NCBI GenBank assembly: GCA_963838095.1
Contig: CAWIPO010000008.1
Span: 620,001 to 684,000 of the forward strand
Direction: 5' to 3'
Origin: CAWCGU01 sp963838095
GTDB lineage: Bacteria > Actinomycetota > Thermoleophilia > Solirubrobacterales > 70-9
DNA: 64,000 nt
This document shows, in pieces, positions 53,464-63,061 of this stretch. How positions within the stretch are numbered: the stretch's first letter is position 1; each line of letters begins with the position of its first letter. The notes below the pieces were generated by a model. It was not told where the DNA came from and made no database searches. It saw nothing but the letters and a program-made list of their open reading frames with translations. A program made the translations under genes and the position numbers.

Positions 53464-56055
53464 TTACCTGCGGGGTCTTCGACTGCTTAGGAATTGCGTG
53501 CCCTCCTCGCACCGCGCTCGGTAGGCGCGAAACGCATCGGATCGCTCCAGGTCGGCTGCCACCGAGGATACGACCCTGAGCCCGCGAGCGGCGCGCTTTC
53601 CCTCCCACGTCAGCAGCCCCACCTCGGCCAGCACCCGGCAATGCCTCGCTACCTGCTCGGCGCTCGGCGGATGCGCTCTGTCGTCGCTGACGAGCGAACG
53701 GAGGTCCGCCCGGGGCAGGACACCATCGCCGGCGGCGTCGCGCAGCAGGCGATAGAGCTGGGCAAGGGTGTGCCGGGACGGCCATTCGAGCTCCCACACC
53801 CGAAGCGCAAGATCGAGCTCGGGATCGCCCCACGCCAGATGCACGAACCCCGTGCCGGCGTACGCGAGCGACTCGAGCCCGGGGTCGGGCAACGGGTCGA
53901 TCAGGACCACCTGCTCGAAATGCTCGGGCAGCTCGGGCGCGCGAGCCAGCGCACTGGAGTCGGCGAGCAGCAGGCCCCTGCCGCCGGCCGTCACCCGCAG
54001 GGCGCCGGCTGCAAGCGCCTCGCGGGCGCAGTGCCCGCAGGAGAGAACCGCCTCCCCACCGCCGAAGCGATTGGGGGCGGCGGCCCGCTCGGCGAGCCCG
54101 CGGCGCCTGCCGGTGTCGGCGCAGATCGCGAGCACCGGGGATCCGGCGGAGAGAAGGCTTGCCAGCAGCGCGACCGGAGAGGCGTCACGCCGATCGACGA
54201 CCTCCCGGCGCTGCGTCCCCCGTGGGCGCGGGGCCGGATGCCCGGCCCCCGGGTCGGCCGCGAGCTCGGCATCGAAACTATGCAGCCACTCTTCATCGCC
54301 GGCGGCGGTCTCGCATCCCGGACTGGGAGGCCCGGCGCCCTCCGGATCGGGATCGGGCACCGGGTAGAGCTCGCCGAGCACGACCCTGGGCTCAACCGAG
54401 CCGTTCCAGTGGTTCAGCTCCAGCCGCAGCGTCAGGTCGTGCGGGCCCTCACCCGCCTGCGAGAGCTCGCCGCCCGTACCGAAGGCGACGCCCAGCGCTC
54501 GCCTGCGGCCGCTTTCGAGGCTGAACCGAGCGTGCTTTCCTTCCCCCATCGGCTGTACGTCCTGGACTCGACCGGACGGGACCAGCAGCCTCACGGCCGG
54601 GTTTCCCTTCCCGAACGGCGCCAGGCGCTCGAGCTCCTCAGCGATGTCGAGGCCGAGGCTCTCCCCACCGACGATCGCATCGACCCGTTCGCTGCGGACG
54701 AGGTCGCCTGCCGACAGGGTGGTGCGGGCGTGCTCGCAAAGCGCCTCCCTGAAGGGCTCGATCCGGTCCGCCTCCAGCTCCAGCCCCGCAGCCGCGGCGT
54801 GGCCTCCGTAGCGCACCAGGTGCTGCTCGCAGGCTCGCAAACCGGCGAGGAGGTCGTACCCCGGGATGCTGCGAGCCGACCCCCGCCCGCGGCCGTCGGG
54901 GTCCAACGAGATCACCACCGCCGGGCGCCAATGTCTCTCGACGAGACGCGATGCCACGATCCCGACCACGCCGGGATGCCAGCCCTCGCCCGCGACCACC
55001 AGCGAGTCGACATCCCCCGGCTTCCGCGAGAGCTCGCGCACCGCTGCCTGCGCTTCCGCCAGCACTTCGGCCTCGACAAAGCGGCGCTCGCGGTTCGCCG
55101 CCTCCAGCTCCGCAGCGATCGCGGTGGCCCGGCGCTCGTCCGCCGACAGCATCAGCTCGATCCCGGCATCGGCCCGGTGTAGCCGCCCGGCGGCGTTGAT
55201 CCGCGGGGCGAGGCGAAAGGCGAGGTCTCCCTCGTCGAGGTGAGCGGGGTCGACTCCGGCGGCGGCCATCAACGCGCGCAACCCCGGGCGGCGGGCGCGA
55301 CGCGCCTCGGCCAGGCCGGCTCGGACCAGTGTGCGGTTCTCGCCCCTCAGCGGGACCAGGTCGGCGACCGTCGCCAGTGCCACCAGGTCAGCGTCGCCGC
55401 CGGTATCGCCGGCTCCAGCGGCGCCGCGCTCACGCAGCGCCGCCGAGAGCTTCGCCGCGACCCCGGTGGCGCAGAGGTCCGGGCACGGGTAGTTCGACAC
55501 CACGGGGTGCAGGATCGGGCAGTCGGGCAGCGTCGGACCGGGCTGGTGGTGGTCGGTGACGATCACCTCGATGCCGGCCTGGCGCGCCAGTCGCACCTCC
55601 TCGACGCTGCCGATCCCGCAGTCCACAGTCACGATCAGCCCGGTTCCACGGTCGGCCAGGCGCTCCACGCCGGCGGGTGTGAGGCCGTAGCCGTCATCCA
55701 TCCTGGAGGGCACGTACCAGTCACAACGGCCGCCGAGATCGCGCAGTGCCGCAACGACGATCGCGGTCGAGCAAACCCCATCGACGTCATAGTCGCCATG
55801 CACGGTGATCTGCCGGCCGGCCTCGATCGCGTCGAGGATCACGGCCACGACCTCCTCCATCGAGTCGAACTCGAACGGGTCGTGGGTCACCACGGCTTCG
55901 AGAAACACCCTCGCCGCTTCCGGTGTGTCGTAGCCGCGCCGCACCAGCGTCGCCGCCACCGGATCGGACACGCCGAGGCTGCCGCTCAGCCGCCGCGCCG
56001 CGTGCAGGTCGTACGGCTCGAGGGTGAAAGCGGCGGCCTGTCCACGAGCGGGCAT
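53464..56055 (-). CDS. recJ: Single-stranded-DNA exonuclease RecJ
   Basis: 863 aa, 5'-3' ssDNA exonuclease of the DHH family for recombination and mismatch repair. Motifs: HGDYDVDGVCSTAI, VTVDCGIGSVEEV, VIVTDHHQPGPTLPD, DLVALATVADLVPL, the DHHA1 region with GWHPGVVGIVASRL and YGGHAAAAGLEL, and an OB-like domain (LLVPSGRVQDVQPMGEGKHARFSL). A C-terminal extension of about 300 residues includes a helicase-like remnant (EQVVLIDPLPDPGLESL) and a winged-helix segment (SAEQVARHCRVLAEVGLL), as in Gram-positive RecJ. Co-oriented with rel, 26 nt apart. Confidence 0.94.
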   Translation of the reverse strand: MPARGQAAAFTLEPYDLHAARRLSGSLGVSDPVAATLVRRGYDTPEAARVFLEAVVTHDPFEFDSMEEVVAVILDAIEAGRQITVHGDYDVDGVCSTAIVVAALRDLGGRCDWYVPSRMDDGYGLTPAGVERLADRGTGLIVTVDCGIGSVEEVRLARQAGIEVIVTDHHQPGPTLPDCPILHPVVSNYPCPDLCATGVAAKLSAALRERGAAGAGDTGGDADLVALATVADLVPLRGENRTLVRAGLAEARRARRPGLRALMAAAGVDPAHLDEGDLAFRLAPRINAAGRLHRADAGIELMLSADERRATAIAAELEAANRERRFVEAEVLAEAQAAVRELSRKPGDVDSLVVAGEGWHPGVVGIVASRLVERHWRPAVVISLDPDGRGRGSARSIPGYDLLAGLRACEQHLVRYGGHAAAAGLELEADRIEPFREALCEHARTTLSAGDLVRSERVDAIVGGESLGLDIAEELERLAPFGKGNPAVRLLVPSGRVQDVQPMGEGKHARFSLESGRRRALGVAFGTGGELSQAGEGPHDLTLRLELNHWNGSVEPRVVLGELYPVPDPDPEGAGPPSPGCETAAGDEEWLHSFDAELAADPGAGHPAPRPRGTQRREVVDRRDASPVALLASLLSAGSPVLAICADTGRRRGLAERAAAPNRFGGGEAVLSCGHCAREALAAGALRVTAGGRGLLLADSSALARAPELPEHFEQVVLIDPLPDPGLESLAYAGTGFVHLAWGDPELDLALRVWELEWPSRHTLAQLYRLLRDAAGDGVLPRADLRSLVSDDRAHPPSAEQVARHCRVLAEVGLLTWEGKRAARGLRVVSSVAADLERSDAFRAYRARCEEGTQFLSSRRPRR

Positions 56056-56149
56056 CTGCCCAGGCTAGGTTTGGCCTCCGACGGAATCGCGAAGGGAGCT
56101 CACCTTGCAATGCGCGAACGCCCGTTGCGGTAGGTGGAATTTGACAGGC

Positions 56150-56966
56150 CTACGCCCGCACCGACAGGGAGCGTTCGAGGCGGTAGGCGACTCGGTCGGG
56201 TTCGTCGCAGAGGTGCTCCCAGGTGACTCGGGCTGTGCGAATGCCATCGGCCAAGAGCTCGGTGTCGCGGCGGCGGTCGCTCTCAAACGAAGCCCGGCTG
56301 GAGTGGGAGCGCGAAGCCGTCGACCTCGACCACCAGCCGCTGCTCACGCCAGTAGAAGTCGAGCTCGTAGGGGCCGAAGTTGACATTCGTCTCGGGCTCC
56401 GGGCTGAGGGTGGCGCTCGAGGACGTCGCGCAGCTGAGAGTCGCGGACGAGGTTTCGGTGCTTGGCCTCGGCAACCATCCGCTCGAGCTCGATCGGCGGC
56501 TGATCGGCCGCCAGGTCCAGGAGCGTTCTCGCGGGGCTTGTGTGCGGGATCCGCTTGTGGATGCGGCGCTCGGAGGGGTGCACGAACGGGACCCGGTATG
56601 TGCGGATGCCCCGCTTGCTCACGGCCTTGCCGACGTCGTGACGGTGACGCGGGCGGAATTGCCGGGTGGGGGAAGCAGTTTCAACAGGAACGCCGCGCTT
56701 GTGTGACTCAGTAGTGCGTGTGGACCGCAGGCCAAAACCGCTGCCATCTCTCGGGCGAGCGGGGGAAGGACGGAGTGACCGAGCAGGTAGACGCCGCGGT
56801 GCAGCGGGTGCAGACGACCCGCGCGCAGCCACCTCTTGATCGCCTCTGGGCTTGCGCCCAAACCTAGGAGCTGCTCCCGCGTGAGCACACCGTGCTGCTG
56901 CGCCGCGAGGGCAGAAACGGCCCGCTCACGTGCACCGCGCTCGACTTTTCCGGATATGGGTCGCAT
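56150..56966 (-). pseudogene. Decayed AbiEi-antitoxin/DUF559-type gene
   Basis: Pieces of one protein lie in order in different frames. N-terminal helix-turn-helix segment (QQHGVLTREQLLGLGASPEAIKRWLRAGRLHPLHRGVYLLG, near 56966-56640), middle segment (IPHTSPARTLLDLAADQPPIELERMVAEAKHRNLV, 56640-56400), endonuclease-fold segment (FGPYELDFYWREQRLVVEVDGF, 56400-56290) and C-terminal segment (FESDRRRDTELLADGIRTARVTWEHL, to 56150). At least three frameshifts separate them. This layout is typical of the multicopy AbiEi-like/DUF559 proteins of Solirubrobacterales-type genomes. It sits between recJ and the secDF operon and fills the only long gene-poor stretch (56056-57067); nothing else is seen there. 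Confidence 0.8.
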
Positions 56967-57067
56967 ACCGACCCAAAGTCGGAAAACTCGACGGGTGCCC
57001 CCCTCTCGGTGCTATCTGTGTGCGTTTCGTCGCTCGGAGGCGCCCGAGCTGGGCGCAGAAGCGCCCG

Positions 57068-57334
57068 CTACACCCGCTGCTGTTCCTGCCGCGAGCCGAT
57101 CGCGTAGACCACGGCGAGACCGATCACCGTCCCCGGCACCGCGACGAGCGCCGTCGCGAGGTCGGTGTTGCCGATCGTTTCGCCGATCGCGATCTGGTAC
57201 GCGGCGCCGGTGATCATCGCGCCGGTCACCGCGCCGAGCAACGCGCCGACGATGCCGGCCCAGAAGCGGTCCGGGAGGAAGACCGTGAAGTGCCACAGCG
57301 CGAGCCCGACCATGAACCAGACGAGTGCGGCCAT
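57068..57334 (-). CDS. Small integral membrane protein
   Basis: 88 aa with three hydrophobic segments (VWFMVGLALWHFTVF; FWAGIVGALLGAVTGAMITGAAYQIA; ATALVAVPGTVIGLAVVYAIG) and a short basic tail. No family recognised, though Gly-rich membrane proteins of this shape are common in actinobacteria. Its ATG overlaps the secDF stop by 1 nt (TGATG), so it is coupled to the translocase gene. Confidence 0.75.
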   Translation of the reverse strand: MAALVWFMVGLALWHFTVFLPDRFWAGIVGALLGAVTGAMITGAAYQIAIGETIGNTDLATALVAVPGTVIGLAVVYAIGSRQEQQRV

Positions 57335-60228
57335 CAGCGGCTCCTCCCGTGCTTCTTTCGCCGGCGCTGCTGCTGTCGCTTGGGCTTGGGCTTGGGCGGC
57401 GGCTTCGGCTCAGCGGCATCCGAACCGTCGCCGCCGCTGTCCACGACCTCCCGTGGCTCGGGCTCAGGCTTCCGCTGCGCGAGGCCGTCCCCGCCGTCGG
57501 CCTCCGGCAAGGGGGACGGCGCCGTCGCAACCGCCGCCGCCGTCGCTGCGGGTGCGGCCTGCACCTCCTCCGGAGCCGAAACCTCCGGGTCGGGCTCACC
57601 ATCCTCCCCCTCGACGCGCTCGACCACGTTGTCCTCCGGGAACCCCGGCACATAGCCCATCGAGTGCTCGATCTGGGCGCGGCGGTTGCGGTACTGGGGC
57701 TCGCGCTCCTTCCAGGCGGTCAGCACCGGAGAAGCGATGAAGATCGACGAGTAGGTACCGGAGGCGACCCCCACCATCATCGCGAAGGCGAAGTCCTTCA
57801 GCGTGTCGCCGCCGAAGATCAGCAGCACCCCGATCAGGAACACGGTCGAGAGGCCCGTGATCAGAGATCGCGTCAAGACCTCGCTCATCGAGCGGTTGAC
57901 GATCTGGGAGAAGGTTGCGCGCGGCAAACGCGGCACGTTCTCACGGATCCGGTCGAAGACGATGATCGTGTCGTACATCGAGTACCCGAGGATGGTGAGG
58001 AAGGCGGCGATCGTTCCGCTCGTCACCTCTCGGTCCGAGAGCGAGTAGACGCCCGCCGTGATCAGGATGTCGTGGACGAGGGCGATCAGGACGGGGATCG
58101 CGTACTTGGGTTCGAAGCGGATCGCCACGTAGGCGGCGATCACGAGCAGCGAGAAGAGGATCGCGTAGACGGCGCTGCGAGCGACCTGCTCGCCGAACGT
58201 GGGGCCGATCGTCGTGCTGTCGAAAGTCGAAACCCCGTATTCCCGGTCGAGCACGGTCTGCACCCGGGCGGCGTCGTCGGTCGGGATCTCCCCGGCGATC
58301 GTGTACGCGTTTTCCCCCAGCGTGTCGCTCTGCGTCGCCACGATCTCTGCGTTGGAGGCCTCCGCGATCCCCGCGTCGGACAGCGTCGTCCGCAGCTCCT
58401 CCACCTCGGCGGGTTCGCCAAGGCTGATGGTGATCCGCGTTCCCGACTCGAAGTCGATCCCCAGGTTGAGCTGGTTGATCGCCAGCGAGAGCGCCCCGAT
58501 CGCGAGGATCGCGCCCGAGATCGAGAAGAACCAGCGACTGGCGCCGGTGAAGTCGAAATGCCAGCGGACGCGCTGCTCCCCGGCGCCGAGCAGGCGCGGC
58601 GAGCGCAGGAACTTCGAACGTCCGAAGGTGCCGAGGATCGCCTGTGTGAACACCACCGCGGTCAGCAGCGAGACGATCGTCCCGACGCCGAGGGTGAACG
58701 CGAAGCCCTTCACCCCTGAGGTCGCAAGGACGAAGAGGATGAAGGCCGTGATCAGGGTGATCACGTTCGCGTCGATAATCGTCGCGATCCCCTTGCGATA
58801 GCCCAGGGCGATCGACGACGGCATCGAGCGACCGGCTCGAAACTCCTCCTTTATTCGCTCGAAGATGACGACGTTCGCGTCCGCGGCGACGCCGATGGTC
58901 AGCACCAGGCCTGCGATGCCCGGCAGCGTCAGCGTGATCGGGATCAGCTCGATCAGCGCGTAGAAGAAGATCGCATAGACGAGCAGGCCGAGTGCCGCGA
59001 CGACGCCCAGCAGGCGGTAGTAGGCGACGAGGAACAAAAGCACCAGCGCGAGGCCGATCAGGCCTGCCTTCAGGCCTTGGTCGAGCGCCTCCTCGCCGAG
59101 GGTGGCGGACACGGTCGACTGGCTGATCAGCTTCAGCTCCACCGGCAGCGCGCCGATGCGGAGGTCCTCGGCGAGGTCCTGGGCCTCGGTCAGGTCCATG
59201 CTCCCGGAGATCTGGGCTCCGGTTCGGCCGTCGATACCGGCCGGGTTCTCGGCGAAGTTGATGATCGGCCGGGTAACGACTTCGCCGTCGAGCACGACCG
59301 CGAAGTGCTGCGAGTACGCGTCGGCCTGCTCCGCGCTGGTGGTACCGATCGGCGCTTCCGCCCGCCCGCGCTCGGCGATCTCCCTGGTGATGTTGGCGAA
59401 GGCCTCGCGACCCTCGTCGCTGAACTCGAAGGTGACGTTCGGCTGGTTGGTGTTCGGCTCGAAGTTCTGCTCGGGGTTGGTGATGTCGTCCCCCGAGAGA
59501 GCCGGCCGGTCGTGGAGGACGAAGTACTCGGTGCCCGGCCCTTCGCTCTCGTCCTCGTCGGTGTCGGGGTTGTCGAAGGGCGGTTCCGCAACGACAACGG
59601 TCCCCTGGGGCACCGCCAGCACGACGCTGTTCGGCGGCTGCTGGCCGTCGAACTCGGTGTACAGGTCCTGCTCCCTCTGGGTCGGTTGCTCGACCAGCGG
59701 CAGCAGCGTGTCCTTGTCGAACAGGTAGTAGCGCTCGCCCGTGAATGTGCACACGTCGGCGCACTTCTCGTCGCTGACGGGCTTCTGCTCGGACGCGAAC
59801 TCGACGGCGTCGTACAGGCGCGCGAAGCCCTGCTCGGCGGGATCCCCGGCGCCCGGCCGGCCGATCACGTTCGCCTGCCAGTCGTAGAAGTAGAGCTGGG
59901 CGGTGGTGCCGATCCGGTCCGTTGCCTGCTGGACGTTCTGGACGTCGGGGAGGCCGATCGAGATCTGCGTCTCGCCGACCGTCGCGATCTCGGGTTCCGA
60001 AACGCCGAGGCTGTCGACCCGCTTGCGGATGATCTCGATCGCCCGATCGAGGTCCTCGAGGTTGACGTCAGGGTTCTGCGGCGTCGGCTGGCCCTCGTAG
60101 ACCAGCTCGGTGCCCCCTCGCAGGTCGAGCCCGAGCTTGGACTCCCTGTTGATGATCACGAGCACCGACACGACCGTGAGCGCGACCACGAACAGCAGCA
60201 CGAACAGATTGCGGCGGCGGCTTCCCAT
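57334..60228 (-). CDS. secDF: Protein translocase subunit SecDF (fused)
   Basis: 964-aa fusion of SecD and SecF, a proton-driven membrane component that aids Sec export. SecD half: first helix (NLFVLLFVVALTVVSVLVII), GLDLRGGTELVYEG, large periplasmic domain (about 60-330) and five helices with LPGIAGLVLTIGVAADANVVIFERIKEE. SecF half starts near residue 550 with FSISGAILAIGALSLAINQLNLGIDFESGTRI and ends with YSMYDTIIVFDRIREN and GDTLKDFAFAMMVGVASGTYSSIFIA. A Pro/Lys/Arg-rich tail follows. It lies 23 nt after the zinc-ribbon/PAS-like gene. Confidence 0.96.
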   Translation of the reverse strand: MGSRRRNLFVLLFVVALTVVSVLVIINRESKLGLDLRGGTELVYEGQPTPQNPDVNLEDLDRAIEIIRKRVDSLGVSEPEIATVGETQISIGLPDVQNVQQATDRIGTTAQLYFYDWQANVIGRPGAGDPAEQGFARLYDAVEFASEQKPVSDEKCADVCTFTGERYYLFDKDTLLPLVEQPTQREQDLYTEFDGQQPPNSVVLAVPQGTVVVAEPPFDNPDTDEDESEGPGTEYFVLHDRPALSGDDITNPEQNFEPNTNQPNVTFEFSDEGREAFANITREIAERGRAEAPIGTTSAEQADAYSQHFAVVLDGEVVTRPIINFAENPAGIDGRTGAQISGSMDLTEAQDLAEDLRIGALPVELKLISQSTVSATLGEEALDQGLKAGLIGLALVLLFLVAYYRLLGVVAALGLLVYAIFFYALIELIPITLTLPGIAGLVLTIGVAADANVVIFERIKEEFRAGRSMPSSIALGYRKGIATIIDANVITLITAFILFVLATSGVKGFAFTLGVGTIVSLLTAVVFTQAILGTFGRSKFLRSPRLLGAGEQRVRWHFDFTGASRWFFSISGAILAIGALSLAINQLNLGIDFESGTRITISLGEPAEVEELRTTLSDAGIAEASNAEIVATQSDTLGENAYTIAGEIPTDDAARVQTVLDREYGVSTFDSTTIGPTFGEQVARSAVYAILFSLLVIAAYVAIRFEPKYAIPVLIALVHDILITAGVYSLSDREVTSGTIAAFLTILGYSMYDTIIVFDRIRENVPRLPRATFSQIVNRSMSEVLTRSLITGLSTVFLIGVLLIFGGDTLKDFAFAMMVGVASGTYSSIFIASPVLTAWKEREPQYRNRRAQIEHSMGYVPGFPEDNVVERVEGEDGEPDPEVSAPEEVQAAPAATAAAVATAPSPLPEADGGDGLAQRKPEPEPREVVDSGGDGSDAAEPKPPPKPKPKRQQQRRRKKHGRSR

Positions 60229-60251
60229 TATCTGGTGAGCGCCTGGCTCCC

Positions 60252-60737
60252 CTACTGCGGCGTCAACACGAGCAGCAGCCCGCCGTCGTCGTCGTAGGCG
60301 GGGAACAGGTCGGCGACCGCCTCGGCCGGGAGATCACCCTCGGCGTGTACCGCCACTCGCTTTCCGAGAGAGCGCACTCCCCACTCGAGCGTGGTCTCGA
60401 TCGGGTCGGTCTCGCCGTCGCCGTCAGTGTCCGCCTCCTCTCCCCCGTCCCCGCGGTCCACCCACTGAAGGCCGAGCACCTCCTTCACGGGGCGGCCGAT
60501 CACGTCCTCGTCCTTCAGCCCCGTGAGCTCGAAGGCGCCCCGGCCCGCGTCGAGGACGCGGCCGTCGTTGTCGCAGGTGAAGAAGGCCGCATTCGGCGCC
60601 GGGTAATAGTCGTCGAGAAGCTCGAAGAGGAAGCCGAAACCGCAGTTGGAGCAACCCTTTGCGCGACCGGCGAAGCCGGCCGTACGCTCGGCGCTCTGTT
60701 CCCGGTTCCCGCAGCTCGGACAGATGAAGAACGGCAC
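60252..60737 (-). CDS. Zinc-ribbon protein with PAS-like segment
   Basis: 161 aa from GTG 60737. Two CxxC pairs (FICPSCGNRE ... GCSNCGFGFLFEL) form a likely zinc ribbon. Then a PAS-like stretch: NAAFFTCDNDGRVLDAGRGAFELTGLKDEDVIGRPVKEVLGLQ, followed by an acidic loop and a C-terminal domain (LEWGVRSLGKRVAVHAEGDLPAEAVADLFPAYDDDGGLLLVLTPQ). Function unknown. It lies between ruvB (35 nt) and secDF (23 nt) on the same strand. Confidence 0.75.
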   Translation of the reverse strand: MPFFICPSCGNREQSAERTAGFAGRAKGCSNCGFGFLFELLDDYYPAPNAAFFTCDNDGRVLDAGRGAFELTGLKDEDVIGRPVKEVLGLQWVDRGDGGEEADTDGDGETDPIETTLEWGVRSLGKRVAVHAEGDLPAEAVADLFPAYDDDGGLLLVLTPQ

Positions 60738-60772
60738 GCGGCAAAGGCTAGTGGACGCTTCTTGATCGCCGC

Positions 60773-61852
60773 CTAAAAGAGGCTCGCGGCGCGCGCCGGC
60801 ACTTCCAGCCCCATGTGCTCGAAGGCGCGCTCGGTCGCCACCCGGCCGCGCGGCGTCCGCTTCAAGAACCCCTGCTGGAGGAGGTAGGGCTCGTAGACAT
60901 CGGCGAGCGTGTCCTCCTCCTCGTCGACCGCGGCGGCAAGCGTCGAGAGGCCGACCGGGCCGCCGGCGAAGCGCACAGCGATTGCCTCCAGGATCGCGCG
61001 GTCGCGGCGATCGAGCCCGCACGGGTCGACCTCCAACATTCCGAGCGCCTCCTTGGCGAGCGCGCCGTCGATCGAGCCACTGCCGTGGACCTGTGCGTAA
61101 TCGCGGACCCGCCGCAGCAGCCGGTTTGCCACCCGCGGCGTCCCCCGGGCGCGCTCGGCGATCGCGATCTCTCCGGCGTCGTCGATTGCCACCTCCAGGA
61201 TCGCCGCCGAGCGGGCGACGATCTTCGCCAGGTCGGTGGCGTCGTAGTGCTCGAGGCGGTGGGTGAGGCCGAAACGGTCTCGAAGCGGCGTCGTCAGCAG
61301 CCCCTCGCGAGTGGTCGCCCCGACGAGCGTGAACGGCGGCAGATCCAGAGTCACGGTGCGGGCGCCTATGCCCTGGCCGAGGACGACGGGCAGCCGGCGC
61401 TCCTCCATCGCCGGGTACAGCGTCTCTTCGATCGCGCGACCAAGGCGGTGGATCTCGTCGATGAAGAACACGCTTCCGGGCTCGAGCGCGGTGAGAAATG
61501 CTGCGATGTCGGCCTTTCGCTCGAGCGCAGGGCCGGCCGTCTGCACGAGCGGGGCGCCGAACTCGGCGGCGATGATGTTCGCGAGCGAGGTCTTCCCGAG
61601 CCCGGGTGGGCCGGCGAGGAGGACGTGATCGAGGGGCTCGCCGCGGCGCTTGGCCGCTTCGATGAACAGCTCGAGCTGCGCCGTCACCTGCTCCTGGTTG
61701 ACGAACTCGCTCAGGGTCGGGGGGCGCAGCGAGCGATCGAGCTCCTCATCGTGCCCGTCGCCCCGGGCGTCGATGCCGATGCCCGCGTCGCGCGGTTCGG
61801 CCTCGGCCTCGGGGTCGAGGCCGGAGATGCCGGGGTCACGCTTGATCGTCAC
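60773..61852 (-). CDS. ruvB: Holliday junction branch migration ATPase RuvB
   Basis: 359-aa AAA+ motor. LRPPTLSEFVNQEQVTAQLELFIEAAKRRGEPLDHVLLAGPPGLGKTSLA (Walker A GPPGLGKT), FIDEIHRL (Walker B), VGATTREGLLTTPLRDRFGL (sensor 1/arginine finger region) and winged-helix C-terminus with PYLLQQGFLKRTPRGRVAT. GTG start overlaps the ruvA stop as GTGA. Confidence 0.97.
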   Translation of the reverse strand: MTIKRDPGISGLDPEAEAEPRDAGIGIDARGDGHDEELDRSLRPPTLSEFVNQEQVTAQLELFIEAAKRRGEPLDHVLLAGPPGLGKTSLANIIAAEFGAPLVQTAGPALERKADIAAFLTALEPGSVFFIDEIHRLGRAIEETLYPAMEERRLPVVLGQGIGARTVTLDLPPFTLVGATTREGLLTTPLRDRFGLTHRLEHYDATDLAKIVARSAAILEVAIDDAGEIAIAERARGTPRVANRLLRRVRDYAQVHGSGSIDGALAKEALGMLEVDPCGLDRRDRAILEAIAVRFAGGPVGLSTLAAAVDEEEDTLADVYEPYLLQQGFLKRTPRGRVATERAFEHMGLEVPARAASLF

Positions 61853-62448
61853 GATCGCGTTGCCGTCCCGTCGGAGGCACTGCGAAGCGCGCTTGCGATC
61901 AGATCCTCCGCGGACTCGCCCTCGGCCGCATCGAGCAGCCGCTCGGCTTCGACGGCGCTGTAGCCGAGCCCGAGCAGGCCCTCACGTGCGTCGGAGCGCG
62001 GCTCGGCGGGGCCGCCGGGCGCGGCGGACGCCGACTCCGACAGCTCGCCGCCCACCTTGTCCTTGAGCTCGACGATGATCCGCTCGGCCGTTCGCTTTCC
62101 GATCCCGGGGACGGCCTGAAAGCGCTTTGCGTCCTCGGTGGCGATCGCGCGCACGAGATCGCGCGGCGCACCGCCGGAGAGCACCGCCAGCGCAACCTTT
62201 GGGCCGACGCCCGAGACCGAGATCAGGTGCAGGAAGAGCTCCCGCTCCTCCTCGGTCGCAAAGCCGTAGAGGGCGAGGGAATCGTCGCGCGCAACGAGGT
62301 GGGTGTGGAGGGTCGCCTCCTTCCCGGAGGCGGGCACCGCCCGCAGCGTCTCGGCGGAAACGGCCAGGCGGTAGCCGACACCGGAGCAGTCGATGACGAC
62401 GTGGTCGGGACGGCGGACCAGCACCCTGCCGGCCACGGAGGCGATCAT
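61849..62448 (-). CDS. ruvA: Holliday junction DNA-binding protein RuvA
   Basis: 199 aa. OB-fold domain (MIASVAGRVLVRRPDHVVIDCSGVGYRLAVS), two helix-hairpin-helix motifs (LISVSGVGPKVALAVLSG; FQAVPGIGKRTAERIIVELKDKVG) and a C-terminal UBA-like domain that contacts RuvB (EGLLGLGYSAVEAERLLDAAE). ATG overlaps the ruvC stop as ATGA. Confidence 0.97.
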   Translation of the reverse strand: MIASVAGRVLVRRPDHVVIDCSGVGYRLAVSAETLRAVPASGKEATLHTHLVARDDSLALYGFATEEERELFLHLISVSGVGPKVALAVLSGGAPRDLVRAIATEDAKRFQAVPGIGKRTAERIIVELKDKVGGELSESASAAPGGPAEPRSDAREGLLGLGYSAVEAERLLDAAEGESAEDLIASALRSASDGTATRS

Positions 62449-63008
62449 GCGGTCGCCCCCTCTGCGCTGCGGCCTCCGGCGCCCAGGGAGCGCCGATCCT
62501 GTAGCTGAGCCCCGGCACGGCTCCGAACCTCCAGCGGGCGCGCGTGCGCCGCGTGGCAGATGGCCACCGCCAGCGCATCGGCGGCGTGATCGGATCGAGG
62601 TGGTTGCGGCAGCCCGAGCAGCACAGCCACCATCCGTTGCACCTGGCGCTTGTCGGCCGCACCGGTCCCGCAGACGGCGAGCTTCACCTCCTGGGGGGTG
62701 TAGTCGACCGTGCGCACGCCGTGCTCAGCCGCAGCGAGGATCGAGACGCCGCGAGCCTGCCCGACCCCGATTGCGGTGCGGACGTTTTTCCCGAAGTAGA
62801 TCTGCTCGAGCGCGACCGCCTCGGGCTCGTGCCAGGTCAGCAGCTCGGCCAGCGCCTCGCGGATGTGCGTCAGCCCGATGTCGGCCGAGGCGTCCGGCGG
62901 GGCCTCGATCACGCCGGCATCGATCGCGTGCATGCTGCTCCCCGCCATCCGCACGACACCGAACCCGGTATTGGCGAAGCCAGGGTCGATGCCCATCACG
63001 ACGATCAT
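62445..63008 (-). CDS. ruvC: Crossover junction endodeoxyribonuclease RuvC
   Basis: 187-aa RNase H-fold Holliday junction resolvase. MGIDPGFANTGFGVV (first catalytic Asp), ALEQIYFGKNVRTAIGVGQARGV (catalytic Glu), YTPQEVKLAVCGTGAADKRQVQRMV and the final acidic pair in PPRSDHAADALAVAICH. The ATG 63008 follows TAAGG directly; a start at the ATG four codons on (MGIDPG) would fit that ribosome-binding site better. The upstream leader holds strong GC hairpins and the third repeated-peptide copy. Confidence 0.96.
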   Translation of the reverse strand: MIVVMGIDPGFANTGFGVVRMAGSSMHAIDAGVIEAPPDASADIGLTHIREALAELLTWHEPEAVALEQIYFGKNVRTAIGVGQARGVSILAAAEHGVRTVDYTPQEVKLAVCGTGAADKRQVQRMVAVLLGLPQPPRSDHAADALAVAICHAAHARPLEVRSRAGAQLQDRRSLGAGGRSAEGATA

Positions 63009-63061
63009 CCTTAGGGATTCTGGCCCGGAGGCCGGATGCCTCCCCGGACGGGGATCGGCGC
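63009..63061 (-). promoter_or_regulatory. Structured spacer between peptide copy 3 and ruvC
   Basis: 53 nt with two adjacent hairpins on the minus strand, CCCCG-TC-CGGGG and GGAGGC-ATCCG-GCCTCC, followed by TAAGG and the ruvC start. Unlike the other two copies, the peptide stop (TAG) is here separated from the next gene by this structure. Confidence 0.5.
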
